Shown: positions 45,491-54,422 of the stretch, piece by piece
Layout: each line of letters starts with the position of its first letter
How positions within the stretch are numbered: the stretch's first letter is position 1
Assembly: GCF_024372745.1 (NCBI RefSeq)
Contig: NZ_VOTZ01000013.1
Location: 1-63,575 of the forward strand
Source of the DNA: Methanocalculus taiwanensis
Lineage (GTDB): Archaea; Halobacteriota; Methanomicrobia; Methanomicrobiales; Methanocorpusculaceae
DNA length: 63,575 nucleotides
Direction of reading: 5' to 3'
Made by a program: the position numbers and the translations under genes
The notes under the pieces: generated by a model
What the model was told of the DNA's origin: nothing
The model's input: the letters and a program-made list of their open reading frames with translations, nothing else
Database searches by the model: none

Positions 45491-46120
45491 ATGGCGCTCC
45501 GCGACGTTAAGCCGACCAGATCAGAACTGATCGCCCTGAAACGGCGGATCAAGCTGTCTGAGCGCGGCTACAAGCTCCTGAAGATGAAGCGGGACGGGCT
45601 CATCCTTGAGTTCTTCAAGATCCTTGAACAGGCCAAGGATACCCGTGACGAACTCGCCCGGAAGTATGAGCGGGCGCAGGAGATGATCGCTATCGCAGAT
45701 ACAGTCGAAGGCGCCATCGGTGTCAAGGCGGCTGCCTTCTCTGTCGGGGATGTCCCCCAGATTGAGCTGAAGAGCAAGAACATCATGGGTGTTGTCGTAC
45801 CTGAGATCAAATCCTCTAGTGTACGAAAGAGCCCCACCGAGCGTGGCTATGGTTTAATCGGCACCTCCTCAGTCATCGATGAGGCGGCAGATGCCTTCGA
45901 GGATCTCCTCGAGTCGATCATCCATAGTGCAGAGATCGAGACGACGATGAAGCGGCTGCTGGATGAGATCGAGAGCACCAAACGGCGTGTAAACGCGCTT
46001 GAGTTTAAAGTGATCCCTGAACTCACCGAGGCACGCGATTTCATCAAGATGCGTCTTGATGAGATGGAGCGTGAAGAACTCTTCCGCTTAAAAAAGATCA
46101 AGGCCCGGACAGAGGCCTGA
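45491..46120 (+). CDS. ahaD: A-type ATP synthase subunit D (central shaft)
   Basis: 209 residues forming two long helices (about 10-75 and 130-200) that pack as an antiparallel coiled coil inside the A3B3 head. The pattern [19 protein letters not shown] at the start is diagnostic. It is the last gene of the operon. Its TGA is immediately next to the stop of the convergent methyltransferase gene. Confidence 0.95.
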   Translation: MALRDVKPTRSELIALKRRIKLSERGYKLLKMKRDGLILEFFKILEQAKDTRDELARKYERAQEMIAIADTVEGAIGVKAAAFSVGDVPQIELKSKNIMGVVVPEIKSSSVRKSPTERGYGLIGTSSVIDEAADAFEDLLESIIHSAEIETTMKRLLDEIESTKRRVNALEFKVIPELTEARDFIKMRLDEMEREELFRLKKIKARTEA

Positions 46121-46831
46121 TCAACCCTTTTTTAGAATAAAGAATGTATAGCCGTAGTATGAGCTATATTTCCTGAATATCTCAACCTCCTTCTCCATGC
46201 TCTCCAGAAACAGATTGATTTCCGCGTCATTGTACCTCTCTCTCCACTCCCTGATTCTTGTGGTAACCGGCCTGTAATAGTCTTCCCATGCTTTCATCGG
46301 AAGCCGCCTGGAGATGATTACGGTATATCCTGCTTTCTCTGCATCCCTGATTCGATCTTCTTCTGAAGCAATCCCCGGGGCCTCTTCCTCCCAGAACTTC
46401 CTAAGATTATCCGGAGGATTGGCTTTATGCCAGCATATCTCTGATATGGCGAGATATCCATCCCTTTTGAGAAGGGGCTTCCAGGCGGAGATGGCGGGTG
46501 AGAATCCCATGATGTAGATGGCACCCTCAGACCAGATGAGGTCAAATGTCTCCTTTGTGAAGGGAAGGCTCTCCATTGCAGCGCAGGTTGGGGATGCCCC
46601 TGGTATATCCCGGATTGATTGCAGGTATGGAATATAAACGTCGGTTGGGATGATCCGGCTATTTTGGCAGGTCTCTGCCAGTATTCGTGTCTGCCGGCCT
46701 TTTCCTGATCCTATGTCGAGGATTGCCGGATCATATGAAAGGGGAAGGGATTGGATGATCTCTTTTGTTATCTGGTTGTCTCCCGGACCAAGCATTCTGA
46801 GGTCTTCAAAGAATCTGAATAAAAGTTCCAT
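46121..46831 (-). CDS. class I SAM-dependent methyltransferase
   Basis: 236 residues. Motif I is AILDIGSGKGRQT, motif II-like IIPTDVYIPY, and TFDLIWSEGAIYIMGF gives the post-motif strand. The small-molecule type C-terminus contains WEDYYRP and ends FFILKKG. The substrate is not evident. It is convergent with the ATP synthase operon and divergent from pgk. Confidence 0.82.
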   Translation of the reverse strand: MELLFRFFEDLRMLGPGDNQITKEIIQSLPLSYDPAILDIGSGKGRQTRILAETCQNSRIIPTDVYIPYLQSIRDIPGASPTCAAMESLPFTKETFDLIWSEGAIYIMGFSPAISAWKPLLKRDGYLAISEICWHKANPPDNLRKFWEEEAPGIASEEDRIRDAEKAGYTVIISRRLPMKAWEDYYRPVTTRIREWRERYNDAEINLFLESMEKEVEIFRKYSSYYGYTFFILKKG

Positions 46832-46912
46832 GACTGATACTCTTGGATATGGTTAGAAATGAATATTGTCCAGTTCTACCTATGATATATCAGGAGTAGT
46901 GGCGGTTTTCCT

Positions 46913-48127
46913 ATGGCATTTGGTACCTTGAAGGATGTTGAGACGAAGGGAAAGACGGTTTTTGTCAGGGTGGACTTCAACTCCCCTATGGATCCTTCAT
47001 CGGAGACGATTCTTGATGATAAGCGGTTCCGTGAGCATATCCCGACGATTCTGGCTCTTGAAGACGCAAAAGTGGTTGTTCTCACACATCAGAGCCGTCC
47101 GGGCAAGAAGGATTTTACGACACTCAAATCCCATGCTGATAAACTCGAGAGGCTGATCAAGAGGCCGGTTACCTATATTGATGATATTATTGGGAGATCT
47201 GCCCGTGAGGCCGTCTCTTCACTCAGGAATGGTGAGGTGATTATGCTCGAAAATCTCCGCTTTAATGCAGAGGAGAACCTCACGATGCAGCCTGAAGATG
47301 CAAAGAAGACGCATCTCGTCCGCATGCTTTCGGAGATGGGCGATCTCTTTGTCAATGATGCCTTCGGCACCGCGCACCGGTCTCAACCGTCGATGGTAGG
47401 ACTCCCGATGGCGATGAAGTCAGTTGCCGGACTCCTGATGGAACGTGAGGTCTCAATGCTCTCAAAGGTCTTCTCGGGTGCTCCCCACCCGATCATCTTT
47501 ATTCTGGGCGGTACAAAAGTGGATGACTCGATTGCGGTTGCAGAGCATGTACTTTCAAACGGTATTGCAGATCAGATCCTGGCAATAGGGGTTGTCGGCA
47601 ATATCTTCCTTGCTGCATCTGAAATTGAGATCGGAAATCCATCACGCCAGCTGATAGAGAGCCTTGGGTACCTTGGCGAGATCGAGAAGGCTAAGCAGAT
47701 CCTATCATCATATGGTGACCAGGTGGTGATGCCTGTGTCTGTTGCGGTGCGGGAGGATGGACAGCGGGTTGAGTATCCGGTAGATGGAATACCAGAGGAT
47801 GCCCCGATCCTTGATCTCGGAAGCGTTTCGATCCAGTCCATGGTCCAATTGATAAAATCACAGGGGACTATAGTCTTCAATGGACCGGCAGGTGTCTTTG
47901 AGGATCCGGATTTTGCTATCGGCACCTATGAGCTTATACGCGCCGCATCAACGGTTGACTTCTCGGTTGTCGGCGGAGGGCATACTGCTGCGGTGATCGA
48001 GAAGATGGGGCTTGAATCATCGTACTCGCATCTCTCCACCGGGGGAGGAGCCTGCATTGAGTTTCTTACCGGTAAGAAACTGCCTGCAGTCCGGGCACTG
48101 GAGGCATCATGGGAGCTCTTTGGTTAA
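46913..48127 (+). CDS. pgk: phosphoglycerate kinase
   Basis: 404 residues, typical archaeal length. Marks include VFVRVDFNSPMD at 15-26, the substrate-binding LTHQSRPG (the H-x-x-R-P-G motif), the NDAFGTAHR motif and the late GGGHTAAVI and STGGGACIEF. It transfers phosphate between 1,3-bisphosphoglycerate and ADP; in methanogens it mostly runs toward sugar synthesis. Confidence 0.95.
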   Translation: MAFGTLKDVETKGKTVFVRVDFNSPMDPSSETILDDKRFREHIPTILALEDAKVVVLTHQSRPGKKDFTTLKSHADKLERLIKRPVTYIDDIIGRSAREAVSSLRNGEVIMLENLRFNAEENLTMQPEDAKKTHLVRMLSEMGDLFVNDAFGTAHRSQPSMVGLPMAMKSVAGLLMEREVSMLSKVFSGAPHPIIFILGGTKVDDSIAVAEHVLSNGIADQILAIGVVGNIFLAASEIEIGNPSRQLIESLGYLGEIEKAKQILSSYGDQVVMPVSVAVREDGQRVEYPVDGIPEDAPILDLGSVSIQSMVQLIKSQGTIVFNGPAGVFEDPDFAIGTYELIRAASTVDFSVVGGGHTAAVIEKMGLESSYSHLSTGGGACIEFLTGKKLPAVRALEASWELFG

Positions 48128-48144
48128 GAGCTCCCCTTTCCCTC

Positions 48145-48687
48145 TCATTTTTCATGCTGTTCGACCACTTCGTCGACAATTGAACTGATCTGTGTGAGGA
48201 GAAGTGGATCAAGCCCCTTCTCAGCGCTTAAATAGACTGCCCTGATATCAAGGAGCCGGATCTTGTTTGTGATAAAATGAATGAATTTTGAGATATTTGG
48301 TGAGGACAGATAGATCAAAAGGGTGCTGATCGAATCAAAGATAAGTGCTGTATCTCCGTTTCTCCTCTTCAGGGCTTCGGAGATGGCAATACTCAGCTCA
48401 GTGAGGTTTCCAGGATTTGAGGTGAACGTGGTGTTCGGTTGATCGCCTGGCACTTTGCCAAGCGAGTATTTTGTAATTGCATCGATGAAATGGATACGAT
48501 CCATTGGGATGTTGTTCTTTGTGTAGAGTTTTGTCAGGAGTGATGAGGGGATGTTTGTGGTGACGATGATACAGGCATATTCTTTCCTTGTCAGGCTGGT
48601 GACAATCTCCAGATTGGTCTGTTTCAACCGTGCCGGATCAGAGATATAGAGGTATATTCCTGACTCCTCAGCTTCTATTACATCCAT
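48145..48687 (-). CDS. RecA/KaiC-like protein lacking a P-loop
   Basis: 180 residues. The Walker B-like strand DTALIFDSISTLLIYL and the order of strands fit the KaiC/RecA fold, but the N-terminus (GIYLYISDPARLKQ) has no GxxxxGK motif. It is thus the second P-loop-less member of this fold in the window. It ends a unit whose first gene is the PAS protein 3 bases upstream and probably works with it in signalling. Confidence 0.6.
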   Translation of the reverse strand: MDVIEAEESGIYLYISDPARLKQTNLEIVTSLTRKEYACIIVTTNIPSSLLTKLYTKNNIPMDRIHFIDAITKYSLGKVPGDQPNTTFTSNPGNLTELSIAISEALKRRNGDTALIFDSISTLLIYLSSPNISKFIHFITNKIRLLDIRAVYLSAEKGLDPLLLTQISSIVDEVVEQHEK

Positions 48688-48690
48688 CCG

Positions 48691-49692
48691 CTACTCCTCA
48701 TCCATCAGGAATTTCCGATAAGATTGCGGGATCTCATCAAGGTTCAGCACTATCGACTGCTGAAGTTCCCTGATATTTTCTATAACCTTCTCGGCATGGC
48801 GCACCTGGATCATGATGCTTGTATTGAGTTCCTCATCATCGATATCACCAGACATGTGAAGATCGGTGATCTCTTCAAGCGAATGGGCAATGATTTCGAT
48901 TGGGTTTTTCAAACGGAGTGCAGCTTCAGTGATGTAGGCAAGGAGTGCCCGTTCAGCCTTTCTGATCTCGGTCAGGTCACGCATAATGACGGCGATACCT
49001 GTTGTAATTCCGCGTTCATCAAGGATTGGGGAGAGTGAAAGTGAGAGTTCGATCTCTCCCCCCTCTTTTTTGATGCGGCGTGTTTCGATCTGATCGACCC
49101 GTTCCCCTCTCTGGATTTTTTTAAGCGTCTCCAGATGCTGTTGCCTGAGCTCTTCTGGAATAATACGCTGGATACTCTCTCCGATCATCTCCTCAGCAGT
49201 ATATCCGAGTGTCTCCTCAGCACCCTTATTCCATGAGATTACATGTCCATCAGGTGTCTCGCCGATGATTGGGTCAGGTGTTGTCTCTATGATTGCTCCA
49301 AGAATGGCCCTCAATTCGTGAATCTTTTTTATCGAATCGATGTTTCTAAGAATGTGTACAGCGCCTATGAACTCCTCATTATCGCCTATGATAGGATCGA
49401 CTGAAACCTGGTACCAGTGCTCGCCAAGATTAATGGTATAACTCTCACGCTTCTTTGTCTTCTTTGCCAGAATGAAGGGGCATCCCCGGATATTTGCTGG
49501 TGTATGGTGGACGAGCTGATAACACCGCTTTCCGATGATCTCTTCAAGCGGTATGTTGAGAAGTGTTGCTGATGCCATATTGGCATGGAGGATGGTGTTG
49601 TCCGGTGCCATGTAGAAGATCGGATCTTCTATTGCATCGAATGTGCGTTTCAGAATCTCATATTCTGATAATGCGGGCTTGTTCGTATCGGT
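48691..49692 (-). CDS. two-PAS sensor protein with vestigial kinase region
   Basis: 333 residues from a GTG at 49692, which has ggaggg 6 bases upstream; an ATG at 49722 precedes that site and is less likely. PAS domains lie at about 10-125 (with the CPF cysteine seen in many methanogen PAS units) and about 130-245. The end (about 250-330) resembles a dimerisation helix (YITEAALRLKNPIEII) but the phosphorylated histidine and the ATP-binding domain are missing. It may signal by contact with the RecA-like protein encoded next. Confidence 0.78.
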   Translation of the reverse strand, partial: TDTNKPALSEYEILKRTFDAIEDPIFYMAPDNTILHANMASATLLNIPLEEIIGKRCYQLVHHTPANIRGCPFILAKKTKKRESYTINLGEHWYQVSVDPIIGDNEEFIGAVHILRNIDSIKKIHELRAILGAIIETTPDPIIGETPDGHVISWNKGAEETLGYTAEEMIGESIQRIIPEELRQQHLETLKKIQRGERVDQIETRRIKKEGGEIELSLSLSPILDERGITTGIAVIMRDLTEIRKAERALLAYITEAALRLKNPIEIIAHSLEEITDLHMSGDIDDEELNTSIMIQVRHAEKVIENIRELQQSIVLNLDEIPQSYRKFLMDEE

Positions 49693-49757
49693 CACTCTGA
49701 TCCCTCCGCTATGAGTATGCATCGGATTTACATCTGATAAACCCTTTGGATTGTCCG

Positions 49758-50378
49758 TCAGTTGGAAATAGTGGTGACTGCAGTCACCCGCACAGGCACT
49801 GCCTTTGTTATATGGAGAGGGACGCCTCCTGCTGGTGCAATCACAAGACTGAAGCTCTCCTCAGGATGGAGTGGTTCTGGCAGGGTGATGAGAAGATCGA
49901 ATGTCTCGCCTGCATGGAGGATATCGTCATCATTAGCCGATCCAAACGGGAGATAGCCATACCGGGAGATGATTGCCCAGTCTCCGGGATTGAGGGGGGA
50001 TGCCTTCTTCAGGGTGAGTGCTGTCTCTTTATTTTTCTCGATAACGCTTATCCGGGTCAGATCCATGTCGATTGCCATATCTCCGATGATCGGTGAGATC
50101 GATAGCTGTATGGCTCCTATTGCTTTTTCGTCAGTCTTCGATGGCCTGATATAAAAACCCGATACGGTGCGTGGAACAGAGGAGTAGCCGACCAGATCTC
50201 CGGTCAAACGAACCGAGTCCCCCGATTCTCGGACAGCCATCGCGACGAGTCCGTGAGGAGTGCTGGTGTGATGGGGGGTGAGGAGATGGAAAACAAGTAT
50301 CGCCCCTGCAACCCCTGCAAGGATGAGCAGGATTACTGAGAGTACGGTGATCGCATCATCCCGTTGCCTCTTCTTCAT
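49758..50378 (-). CDS. archaellin/type IV pilin-like protein
   Basis: 206 residues. A short basic start (MKKRQRDDA) and a single hydrophobic helix ITVLSVILLILAGVAGAILV match the class III signal of archaeal pilins. The rest is beta-rich, and its later part (GDWAIISRYGYLPFG, FDLLITLPEPL, FSLVIAPAGGVPLHI) follows the pattern of archaellin C-terminal domains. I see no second membrane segment. It could be a substrate of the pilus motor at 32.8 kb. Family assignment is moderate. Confidence 0.6.
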   Translation of the reverse strand: MKKRQRDDAITVLSVILLILAGVAGAILVFHLLTPHHTSTPHGLVAMAVRESGDSVRLTGDLVGYSSVPRTVSGFYIRPSKTDEKAIGAIQLSISPIIGDMAIDMDLTRISVIEKNKETALTLKKASPLNPGDWAIISRYGYLPFGSANDDDILHAGETFDLLITLPEPLHPEESFSLVIAPAGGVPLHITKAVPVRVTAVTTISN

Positions 50379-50432
50379 AAGCTCATGTCTATTCCGATAT
50401 TCTTAAGCCTTATGGCAACTGTCTGGATATCT

Positions 50433-50714
50433 ATGGAATATACTGTAGTTGAGGGAGAAGACCGGGGCGATCTGGTGCTGTATGCCCTTTCAACCTGCCG
50501 CTGGTGTGCGATGACCAAAGAACTGCTACAGAGCCTGAAAGTGAAGTTCCGGTACGTGTATGCGGATCTCCTCTCGCCTGAAGAGATTGAGGAGGTGATT
50601 CGTGAGGTGGAGCGGTTCAACCCGGCCGGATCATTCCCGACGCTTGTGATCAATGGGAAAGATGCTATTGTCGGGTATAAGGAAGAAGAGATCAGGAGGG
50701 TATTTTCCCGATGA
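50433..50714 (+). CDS. glutaredoxin-like protein
   Basis: 93 residues from the ATG at 50433, which lies about 28 bases past a TATA-like cttaagcctt; earlier starts would add a non-conserved hydrophobic stretch. The active site is TCRWC (C22, C25), with the cis-proline in SFPTLVING. Such archaeal glutaredoxins reduce disulfides with electrons from a reductase. Its stop overlaps the FTR gene (atga). Confidence 0.82.
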   Translation: MEYTVVEGEDRGDLVLYALSTCRWCAMTKELLQSLKVKFRYVYADLLSPEEIEEVIREVERFNPAGSFPTLVINGKDAIVGYKEEEIRRVFSR

Positions 50715-51208
50715 CCTACGATCCGACAGCCCAGGAGATTGATGCGCTTGAACAGGAGCTCATAAAAGATGCTGAGAGCCATGGGTATCACCTGAGCCCC
50801 GATCGTGATGCGGTGCGGGCACTTGTCAGGGGGCTGATTGTGAATACCAGAAGGTACGGCTACCCCGCCTGCCCCTGCCGCCTCTCCTTTGGGAAGAAGG
50901 AGGAGGATCTCGATATCATCTGCCCCTGTGATTTCCGTGATCCCGATCTCGATGATTTTGGTGCCTGCTACTGCTCGCTCTATGTTACAGAAGCAGTGAA
51001 AAGCGGCCGCGAAGAGCTGAAGCCGATACCGGAACGCCGCCCCCCGCGGAGTGAGCGGAAGAAGGCGGGATCGGCGGGGCTTGCGGGTGGCTTCTCCCTC
51101 CCGATATGGCGCTGCCGGGTCTGCGGATATCTCTGTGCACGGGAGAAACCTCCCGAGACCTGCCCTATCTGCAAAGTATCACAAGAGCGTTTTGAACGGT
51201 TTGCCTGA
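50711..51208 (+). CDS. ferredoxin:thioredoxin reductase catalytic chain fused to rubredoxin
   Basis: 165 residues. Residues 1-105 are the FTR catalytic subunit with all six cysteines: CPC (54, 56), CPC (71, 73) and CYC (86, 88), which hold a 4Fe-4S cluster and a redox disulfide. After a proline/arginine-rich linker, residues 130-165 form a rubredoxin with C135, C138, C151 and C154. It passes electrons from ferredoxin to a thioredoxin or glutaredoxin, most simply the one encoded just upstream. Confidence 0.88.
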   Translation: MTYDPTAQEIDALEQELIKDAESHGYHLSPDRDAVRALVRGLIVNTRRYGYPACPCRLSFGKKEEDLDIICPCDFRDPDLDDFGACYCSLYVTEAVKSGREELKPIPERRPPRSERKKAGSAGLAGGFSLPIWRCRVCGYLCAREKPPETCPICKVSQERFERFA

Positions 51209-51209
51209 A

Positions 51210-51695
51210 ATGATGTCCGAATATGAAAAAGCAACGTTTGCCGCCGGCTGCTTCTGGGGGGTGGAGGCAGCCTTTGCTAATGTTGCCGGTGTCATCTCGA
51301 CCCGTGTCGGGTATACGGGCGGCACAGTTTCGAATCCAACCTACGAGGAGGTCTGTACCGGCAGAACCGGGCATGCAGAGGCGGTCGAAGTGACCTATGA
51401 TCCCTCTCTTGTCTCATTCGATCACCTTTTAATCCGGTTCTGGTCTTTGCATGATCCGACGACAAAGGATCGACAGGGACCGGATGTCGGGAGCCAGTAC
51501 CGTTCTGCCATCTTCACCCATTCCAGAGAGCAGGAGGAGAAGGCACATGCCTCTTTGGAGCGGATGGACCGATCAGGAAGGTTTGCCAGGCCGATTGTGA
51601 CGGAAATTCTGCCTGCCTCTGATTTCTGGCCTGCCGAGGAGTACCACCAGCAGTACTTCAGGAAGCACGGTCATTCCTGTGGGATTGGGTTCTAG
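51210..51695 (+). CDS. msrA: peptide methionine-S-sulfoxide reductase A
   Basis: 161 residues from the ATG at 51210, one base after the FTR stop. The catalytic motif GCFWG has C14 as nucleophile, GYTGG and the HAEAVEV strand follow, and GHSCGIGF near the end provides a resolving cysteine. It repairs oxidised methionine using electrons that the two upstream genes can supply. Confidence 0.93.
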   Translation: MMSEYEKATFAAGCFWGVEAAFANVAGVISTRVGYTGGTVSNPTYEEVCTGRTGHAEAVEVTYDPSLVSFDHLLIRFWSLHDPTTKDRQGPDVGSQYRSAIFTHSREQEEKAHASLERMDRSGRFARPIVTEILPASDFWPAEEYHQQYFRKHGHSCGIGF

Positions 51696-51740
51696 CAGGC
51701 TGTTACTCCTTTCAATTCCTCTCCTCCTTTCCTCTCCTCC

Positions 51741-52136
51741 TTATCTCTTCTCTGCACCAATCTCAGCTGCTGCCCCGGCAAGGATTGCCATTGCCGGGAT
51801 GACCAGGTACCGGGAGCCGATCTCGATGAACCATTCCCAGCCACCCATTCCGAAGAGGGCTACCATCACCATGAGATCGAGTGCCCAGTTGATCAGAAGC
51901 CAGCTGATGCCGACTATGATCCCGGCAGTAAGCCAGTTTGTGCCGGCAGGGAGGGATCTTAGGTAAAGGAATATAAGGAGGGCGCCGCTTGCGGCACCTG
52001 AGATGATCATCAGGCTTTTGAAGGCGAATACCCCGATGGTGAGCGTGCCGTCCGGCCCATACAGGAAGAGTGATAAGACGAAGGGAATGAGCCAGGTGAG
52101 GATGCCGTAGATGAGGAGGCGGAGGTGCGGGTGCAT
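51741..52136 (-). CDS. small integral membrane protein, unidentified
   Basis: 131 residues with four hydrophobic helices (about 7-27, 33-57, 66-92 and 105-125). There are no charged residues in the helices that would suggest transport chemistry, and no family is recognised. It is convergent with msrA. Confidence 0.65.
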   Translation of the reverse strand: MHPHLRLLIYGILTWLIPFVLSLFLYGPDGTLTIGVFAFKSLMIISGAASGALLIFLYLRSLPAGTNWLTAGIIVGISWLLINWALDLMVMVALFGMGGWEWFIEIGSRYLVIPAMAILAGAAAEIGAEKR

Positions 52137-52287
52137 GAAATGTTTATTGTTTGGATGGGTAGTGAGGGTTGTGTTCGTTGGTGCGAGCCGATGTGATTAA
52201 TATCTGGTAGGATCATTGTCAGGAAGTGGGCAGTTCCCCCTGTGGGGTGAGTATTGCTTACTCGTGAGAAAAAGGTGGTCGATTTCG

Positions 52288-52488
52288 ATGGGACTGTTTA
52301 ATTGGCTCTGCTCGGTATTCGGATCTGAACAAGGGGATGTGGGTGATCCCTCCCCCCGCCGCTATCGCACCTGTGATTACTGCGGGAGGGGTTCTCTTGG
52401 CCCCTATACTGATCGTGAGTGGGATGCCCGGGGGCGGATCTGCGAGGAATGCGAGTATGCAGAGATGGCGGATGGGACGCTCTGGTGA
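52288..52488 (+). CDS. 66-residue zinc-binding protein
   Basis: Starts at the ATG at 52288 behind aggtggtc; the longer frame to 52216 has no site. After an MGLFNWLCSVFG start it carries two CxxC pairs, TCDYCGRG and ICEECEYA, 23 residues apart, which should bind one zinc. Function unknown. The 150 bases before it hold only the A/T-rich gattaatatc near 52195 as a possible promoter. Confidence 0.65.
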   Translation: MGLFNWLCSVFGSEQGDVGDPSPRRYRTCDYCGRGSLGPYTDREWDARGRICEECEYAEMADGTLW

Positions 52489-52504
52489 AGGGGAGTAGGG
52501 ATGG

Positions 52505-52909
52505 TTAATGGTGCTCTCCCGGCACCCACCGCTCCCCATCTTCGGTAAATTCTTTCTTCCAGATCTGGACTGTTTCTTTGATCCTCTCAAGGATATACTC
52601 ACAGCCGTCAAAGGCTTCTTTCCTGTGCCCGGCGGCGACCAGGATGAGGAGCAGGTTATCCCCAACATTGAGCATCCCGATCCTGTGAATAATATCGACA
52701 GACATGAGTGGATACTTCTCAAACGCTTCGTCTTTGATCAGATTGAGCTCTTCGAGTGCAGCCTCCTCGAATGCTTCCAGCTCAATCTTCGTAATACCAT
52801 CATCCCTGACAATGCCCACAAATGAGACCAGTCCCCCAACCTCCGGGGCCTTTCTCGACTGGATCATTGCATTGACATCAAAATCTTCCTGGGTAATTGA
52901 AATAACCAT
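52505..52909 (-). CDS. moaE: molybdopterin synthase large subunit MoaE
   Basis: 134 residues with MoaE hallmarks: GGLVSFVGIVRD, the dimer/active-site region HRIGMLNVGDNLLLILVAAGHR and late WKKEFTEDGERWVPG with catalytic lysines. With MoaD it adds sulfur to make molybdopterin or its tungsten form, needed by formylmethanofuran and formate dehydrogenases. It follows moaD by 3 bases. Confidence 0.93.
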   Translation of the reverse strand: MVISITQEDFDVNAMIQSRKAPEVGGLVSFVGIVRDDGITKIELEAFEEAALEELNLIKDEAFEKYPLMSVDIIHRIGMLNVGDNLLLILVAAGHRKEAFDGCEYILERIKETVQIWKKEFTEDGERWVPGEHH

Positions 52910-52912
52910 TAT

Positions 52913-53191
52913 TTATCCTCCGGCAACCGGCGGGTAGATCGCGATCTCGTCTCCCTCAGATAGTACGATCGTCTGTACGTCTTCCTTGTTCACCCGTTTT
53001 TTGTTCTGCATCAGGATAACATATCGGCGCAGGGTGCTGTCATCTTCATATAGTGCAGTTTTTATCTTCGGGTTTCTGTCTGCAATCTGTTCTAGCAGTC
53101 CTGCGAGTGTTATTCCCTCAGGAACCTCCTCTGCCGTCTCTGATCCGAGTATCTCCCTGAAACGTGCAAATGCCTTGATTGTGATAATCAT
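52913..53191 (-). CDS. moaD: MoaD/ThiS-type sulfur carrier
   Basis: 92 residues of the ubiquitin-like fold, ending in the diagnostic IYPPVAGG whose last glycine is adenylylated and turned into a thiocarboxylate. FARFREILG at the start is typical. The activating enzyme may be the ThiF/MoeB protein at 62621. A ggagag ribosome site lies before the ATG. Confidence 0.92.
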   Translation of the reverse strand: MIITIKAFARFREILGSETAEEVPEGITLAGLLEQIADRNPKIKTALYEDDSTLRRYVILMQNKKRVNKEDVQTIVLSEGDEIAIYPPVAGG

Positions 53192-53268
53192 CCGGATCTC
53201 TCCATATACTTATTCTCCTCTGATGCCTTATATGCATGTACTTCTGAGACGGGGAGGGATGTGAAGGG

Positions 53269-54051
53269 ATGGATGATCGGTTTGAACGAGTCGGTAGGAT
53301 ACTGCGGGATCGAAGCCCCGTGATCGTTGCCTATTCCGGCGGGGTTGACAGCTCACTCCTTGCTGCAATCGTATCCCGGTGCCCGGATGCGAGGGCCCGA
53401 TATATCCTCCTCGATTCACCCCTCATGCCACGGCGGGCTGTGGATGAGGCTCTGAGGATCGCAGAAGAGCTTGGAATCGACTGCGAGGTGGTGCCGTTTG
53501 CGATCCTTGATGATAGCGAGTTCTCTCTGAACCCTTTCGATCGCTGTGCATTCTGCAAGCGTGCGCAATCCCGTATCCTGAAGGAGATCGGGGACGGTGC
53601 CCTGATAATTGATGGCGCAAACACCTCTGATCTCGGGGAATTTCGGCCCGGACTTGCTGTAAGTGATGAGGAGGGGATCATCCACCCCTTTATCGAGGCT
53701 GGAATTGGCAAACAGGATGTCCGGGAGATGGCTCGTGAATGCGGGTACTCTTTCCGGGACAAGCCTTCAGATGCCTGTCTTGCAACCCGGATCCCCTATG
53801 GTGAGCCGATCACGTGTGAGACACTGCACATCATCGAGAAGGGAGAAGAGATCCTGAGGGGTTTAGGATTCTCCCGGTTCCGCTTCAGAATCCATGGTGA
53901 TATTGCCAGAATCGAAGTGCCTCCGGAGGAGTTTGGGCTGGCACTTGCGAGCCGGGATGAGGTGGTGTCAGCAGTTAAATCGCTTGGTCTTACCTATGCA
54001 ACCCTTGATCTTGTGGGATTTCGGAGCGGGAGCATGGACGAACAGGTTTGA
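53269..54051 (+). CDS. larE: LarE-type PP-loop sulfur transferase
   Basis: 260 residues. The ATP pyrophosphatase loop SGGVDSS spans 23-29, then come CAFCKR and KPSDACLATRIPYG. LarE gives up a cysteine sulfur to build the nickel-pincer cofactor of lactate racemase in bacteria; archaeal relatives may serve other sulfur insertions. No LarB or LarC is in the window. It diverges from moaD/moaE, another sulfur-transfer pair. Confidence 0.85.
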   Translation: MDDRFERVGRILRDRSPVIVAYSGGVDSSLLAAIVSRCPDARARYILLDSPLMPRRAVDEALRIAEELGIDCEVVPFAILDDSEFSLNPFDRCAFCKRAQSRILKEIGDGALIIDGANTSDLGEFRPGLAVSDEEGIIHPFIEAGIGKQDVREMARECGYSFRDKPSDACLATRIPYGEPITCETLHIIEKGEEILRGLGFSRFRFRIHGDIARIEVPPEEFGLALASRDEVVSAVKSLGLTYATLDLVGFRSGSMDEQV

Positions 54052-54062
54052 TAATCCTCTCT

Positions 54063-54299
54063 TCATCGCTCATCTCCTGACATGAGCTTCTGATAGATCT
54101 CTTCCCCGACACATTCTTTTGCATACCTGCACCAGCGGACACAGGAGACGATATCATTGAAGATGACAAATCCGCATCTCTCGCATGCTGCTTTCATCTC
54201 ATCCGAGAAGATCTCAATCTCCTCTCCGCACTGCGGGCAGATGCGTATTTCGAGCGTAGGGTTCCTGAGGTTTGCTGCTCCCGGACACTTAAACTGCAT
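54063..54299 (-). CDS. cysteine-rich zinc-ribbon protein
   Basis: 78 residues with eight cysteines: C5; CPQC (21, 24) and CERC (39, 42) forming a zinc ribbon; and C53, C57 and C63 in SCVRWCRYAKEC. The last group could hold a second metal. An aggaga site lies 7 bases before the ATG. A 7-base hairpin lies in its leader (54325-54342). Function unknown; it ends facing larE. Confidence 0.75.
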   Translation of the reverse strand: MQFKCPGAANLRNPTLEIRICPQCGEEIEIFSDEMKAACERCGFVIFNDIVSCVRWCRYAKECVGEEIYQKLMSGDER

Positions 54300-54324
54300 C
54301 GGCTGGTCTCCTGGTGGAATTTCT

Positions 54325-54342
54325 GGGAGAAGGCATTCTCCC
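54325..54342. repeat. 7-base inverted repeat (hairpin)
   Basis: gggagaa and ttctccc around a 4-base centre, a perfect stem. It lies 26 bases before the zinc-ribbon ATG and about 80 bases beyond the hcp stop on the same strand. It may terminate hcp transcripts or shape the leader of the small gene; no U-run follows. Confidence 0.45.
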
Positions 54343-54422
54343 GTCGCCCTTCATGCCACTTCTCCTCCATTGATATCCCTGGCATTCATTATTGAAAAAG
54401 TGAGGGGATATGCCTCAAACAA

